Source: Corallococcus sp. CAG:1435 (GTDB lineage Bacteria > Bacillota > Clostridia > Christensenellales > CAG-314). Taken from it: a stretch of 37,567 nt of DNA. Location of the stretch: contig HF998483.1 in NCBI GenBank assembly GCA_000433775.1, positions 1-37,567 on the forward strand. The letters run 5' to 3'. The notes under the pieces were generated by a model. The model was not told where the DNA came from. It saw only the letters and a program-made list of their open reading frames with translations, and did not search any database. The translations under genes and the position numbers were made by a program. Below, piece by piece: positions 35,468 through 37,567 of the stretch. Position 1 is the first letter of the stretch. Each line of letters starts with the position of its first letter.

Positions 35468-37369
35468 ATGACAAACAGAAGAAGTTTGGTGCGCATCTGT
35501 GTGTGTGCGGCGCTGTACGCAGCGACGCTGATTGTGGTGAACACCGTTGCAATGCCCTACGAATGGATAGAACCCGTTGCATTTGCCGTGATTTTTCTTG
35601 CAATAGGTTGGGACGTGTTGTGGCGTGCAGTAAAAAACATTGCTCACGGCAAACTTTTCGACGAAAATTTTTTGATGACCATTGCAACGATAGGCGCTTT
35701 TGCAATAGGCGAATACCACGACGCAGTGGCAGTAATGCTGCTGTACCAAATAGGCGAGCTTTTCCAGCACTACGCAGTGGGAAAAAGCAGAAAAAGCATT
35801 GCGTCGCTTTTGGACATACGCCCCGAAACGGCGACTGTTTTGCGTGACGGCAAAGAAACGGAAGTTCACCCTTCGGAAATTTCCGTCGGTGAAATTTTTG
35901 TGGTGAAAGCAGGGGAAAAATTGCCTCTCGACGGCATTGTTACGGAAGGAAAATGCAATTTGGACACCAGCGCAATTACCGGCGAAAGTTTGCCTCGTAG
36001 CGTAAAAGCAGGCGACAACGTGTTTTCCGGCTGTATAAATAAGGACGGAGTTATTTTGGTACAGGCAATTTCCACCTACGACAACACCACCGTTGCAAAA
36101 ATTCTTGACCTTGTGGAAAACGCCACCAACCAAAAGGCACCTGCGGAAAACTTTATTACCAAGTTTTCAAAATACTACACGCCCGTTGTAACGCTGCTTG
36201 CAGTAGTTATCGGCGTTGTTCCTCCGTTGTTCAACGGCGAATGGGTTGTGTGGCTGAGACGTGCAATGATGTTTTTGTTTGTTTCCTGCCCCTGTGCTTT
36301 GGTAATTTCCGTGCCGATGGGATTTTTCGGAGGAATTGCCGCCGCCAGCAAAAAAGGGATACTTGTTAAGGGAAGCAACTACCTGGAAGTGCTTGCAAAA
36401 GCCAACGTCGTTGCCTTTGACAAAACGGGAACGCTGACTCACGGCAACTTCGCCGTTACGAAAGTTTACCCCGAGGCACAACGTGAAAAGGTGCTGCAAA
36501 CAGCCTGCCTTGCCGAACAGCACAGCAACCACCCCATTGCCGTTTCCATCTGCAACGAAACGCAGTACGAACCTTTCCGTTGCGTTGTTGAGGAAATTGC
36601 CGGTCAGGGCATTTGCGCAAAGGGTGCAAACAGCACGGTGCTGTGCGGAAACGCCAAACTGATGACGGAAAAGGGTGTTCTTTTTGTACCGGTGGACGAC
36701 AGTGAAGGTACCGTCGTGTACGTTGCCGAAAACGGCCAATACATCGGTGCTATTGTAATTGCCGACCAAATAAAGGAAGATTCGGCGCAAGCCGTCCGTC
36801 AACTGAAAGAAATGAAGTGTCAGACGGTAATGCTCACAGGCGACAATGAGAAAACGGCGCAGGCCGTAGCCGACAAACTGCACATAGACAAACGCTTTGC
36901 ACAACTGCTTCCACAGGACAAGGCGGAAAAAGTTTCGCAACTTGTAAAGGAAGGCAACACCGTTGCATTTGTAGGCGACGGCATAAACGACGCCCCCGTG
37001 CTGGCTACCGCCAGCGTAGGCATCGCAATGGGTGCCATGGGGAGCGACGCCGCCATAGAGGCAGCGGACATCGTGCTTATGCAGGACAACCCCACTGCCA
37101 TTCCCACGGCTAAAAAGATTGCCAAAAAGACGCTTGGAATTGTCAAACAAAATATTGTTTTTTCCATTGCCGTTAAAGTTGCGGTTTTGGTACTTTCGGC
37201 AGTGGGATTGCTGGACAAAATCGGGTTTGGAATGATTGTCGCAATACTTGCCGACGTTGGCGTGTGCATGATTGCAATTTTGAATTCCATGCGAGCCATG
37301 ATTGTGAAAAAAGACAAAAGGTCACAGCAAAATAGTACAAAAAACTCACAACCGATACAACAAAACTGA
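35468..37369 (+). CDS. P1B-type heavy-metal (Cd/Zn/Pb) exporting ATPase
   Basis: A 633-residue membrane pump. Visible parts in order: two pairs of membrane helices, the actuator motif TGES, the membrane metal site SCPCALVIS, the phosphorylation site DKTGT, the HP motif in HSNHPIA, the nucleotide hinge GDGINDAP and two last helices with K and ADVG typical of the Zn/Cd/Pb subgroup. No N-terminal HMA domain is present; it is encoded by the gene before. AGAGAGG lies ahead of the ATG. It exports divalent toxic metals and is expected to be induced through the CadC-like repressor. Confidence 0.94.
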   Translation: MTNRRSLVRICVCAALYAATLIVVNTVAMPYEWIEPVAFAVIFLAIGWDVLWRAVKNIAHGKLFDENFLMTIATIGAFAIGEYHDAVAVMLLYQIGELFQHYAVGKSRKSIASLLDIRPETATVLRDGKETEVHPSEISVGEIFVVKAGEKLPLDGIVTEGKCNLDTSAITGESLPRSVKAGDNVFSGCINKDGVILVQAISTYDNTTVAKILDLVENATNQKAPAENFITKFSKYYTPVVTLLAVVIGVVPPLFNGEWVVWLRRAMMFLFVSCPCALVISVPMGFFGGIAAASKKGILVKGSNYLEVLAKANVVAFDKTGTLTHGNFAVTKVYPEAQREKVLQTACLAEQHSNHPIAVSICNETQYEPFRCVVEEIAGQGICAKGANSTVLCGNAKLMTEKGVLFVPVDDSEGTVVYVAENGQYIGAIVIADQIKEDSAQAVRQLKEMKCQTVMLTGDNEKTAQAVADKLHIDKRFAQLLPQDKAEKVSQLVKEGNTVAFVGDGINDAPVLATASVGIAMGAMGSDAAIEAADIVLMQDNPTAIPTAKKIAKKTLGIVKQNIVFSIAVKVAVLVLSAVGLLDKIGFGMIVAILADVGVCMIAILNSMRAMIVKKDKRSQQNSTKNSQPIQQN

Positions 37370-37388
37370 TACCATAAAGCAAATTAAA

Positions 37389-37418
37389 GAGTCCTGCCGA
37401 AAGGCGGGACTCTTTTTT
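37389..37418 (+). terminator. intrinsic terminator of the metal-resistance operon
   Basis: GAGTCCTGCC (37389-37398), loop GAAA, GGCGGGACTC (37403-37412), then six T. A second, weaker hairpin CACGCC-TTTT-GGGCGTG follows at about 37424-37440. Confidence 0.92.
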
Positions 37419-37447
37419 AGAACCACGCCTTTTGGGCGTGTTTCGGG

Positions 37448-37473
37448 AAAAAAATAACACCCGTAAGGGTGTT
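37448..37473 (-). terminator. minus-strand intrinsic terminator for a gene beyond the window
   Basis: AACACCC (37456-37462) pairs with GGGTGTT (37467-37473); on the minus strand the stem is followed by a T tract (A7 at 37448-37454 on the plus strand). No gene is seen in 37474-37567. Confidence 0.7.
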
Positions 37474-37567
37474 GGTTTAGATGCTTTTTAACAGAATAGC
37501 AAGTGAATTGCACAGTTTGGGTTTGCATTTGTTTTTCGTGTTTATGCTCCACTTATTTCCGTAACTT

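Overview
The window looks like a chromosomal stretch of a low-to-middling GC member of the Bacillota, most likely an uncultured, anaerobic, gut-type Clostridia. The reasons are strong AGGAGG-type ribosome binding sites, sigma-A promoters with 17-nt spacers, intrinsic terminators, a pyruvate formate-lyase (PFL) operon, RpiR and CadC-type regulators, a SAM-riboswitch-like leader, a collagen-like surface protein and a Cys-rich lipoprotein. The placement is inferred; there is no rRNA or marker gene here to fix it.

Layout. 1-2.4 kb: tRNA-Arg(CCG) on the minus strand, tRNA-Leu(CAA) on the plus strand, an APH-fold kinase gene and a 106-bp tandem repeat carrying a terminator hairpin. 2.4-5.5 kb: pflA followed by a PFL gene that is split in two. 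The catalytic part ends exactly where a separate 77-residue glycyl-radical polypeptide begins, and the junction carries a stop codon, a perfect Shine-Dalgarno and a start codon. 5.7-24.3 kb: an 18.5-kb minus-strand gene train that starts from a consensus promoter at about 24.3 kb: nanE, a DUF4127 protein, two GHL10 (YddW/DigH/YngK-like) surface proteins, a repeat lipoprotein, a phosphodiester glycosidase (NAGPA family), a CUT1 solute-binding protein with two permeases, a ROK kinase and an FAD-dependent oxidoreductase. It ends at a bidirectional terminator shared with the pfl operon. 24.4-28.6 kb: a 123-bp tandem repeat, then a GH38 alpha-mannosidase and an RpiR regulator, also on the minus strand. 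28.8-31.9 kb: an NAD synthetase with an N-terminal XRE-type helix-turn-helix domain, followed by trmB. 32-34.3 kb: a cold-shock gene with a duplicated 3' end, a frameshifted collagen-like gene, and an 85-residue protein of unknown function behind a SAM-I-superfamily-like riboswitch and attenuator. 34.6-37.4 kb: a heavy-metal operon of CadC-like repressor, stand-alone HMA domain and P1B-type ATPase.

How the genes may work together. The large train reads as a scavenging pathway for a bacterial surface glycan. Membrane-anchored GHL10 proteins and a phosphodiester glycosidase would act outside, the ABC importer would bring the products in, and the ROK kinase with NanE would send N-acetylmannosamine (ManNAc) to GlcNAc-6-P. 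No sialidase, sialic-acid lyase or transporter ATPase is visible in the window. A ManNAc-containing cell-wall polymer, such as the linkage unit of wall teichoic acid, is an attractive but unproven substrate.

Three genes (repeat lipoprotein, larger GHL10 protein, collagen-like protein) carry frameshifts, one of them caused by a perfect 17-bp tandem duplication. Several intergenic regions also carry tandem duplications of 106, 123, 183 and about 20 bp. The genome either tolerates or exploits small tandem duplications, or the assembly has errors.
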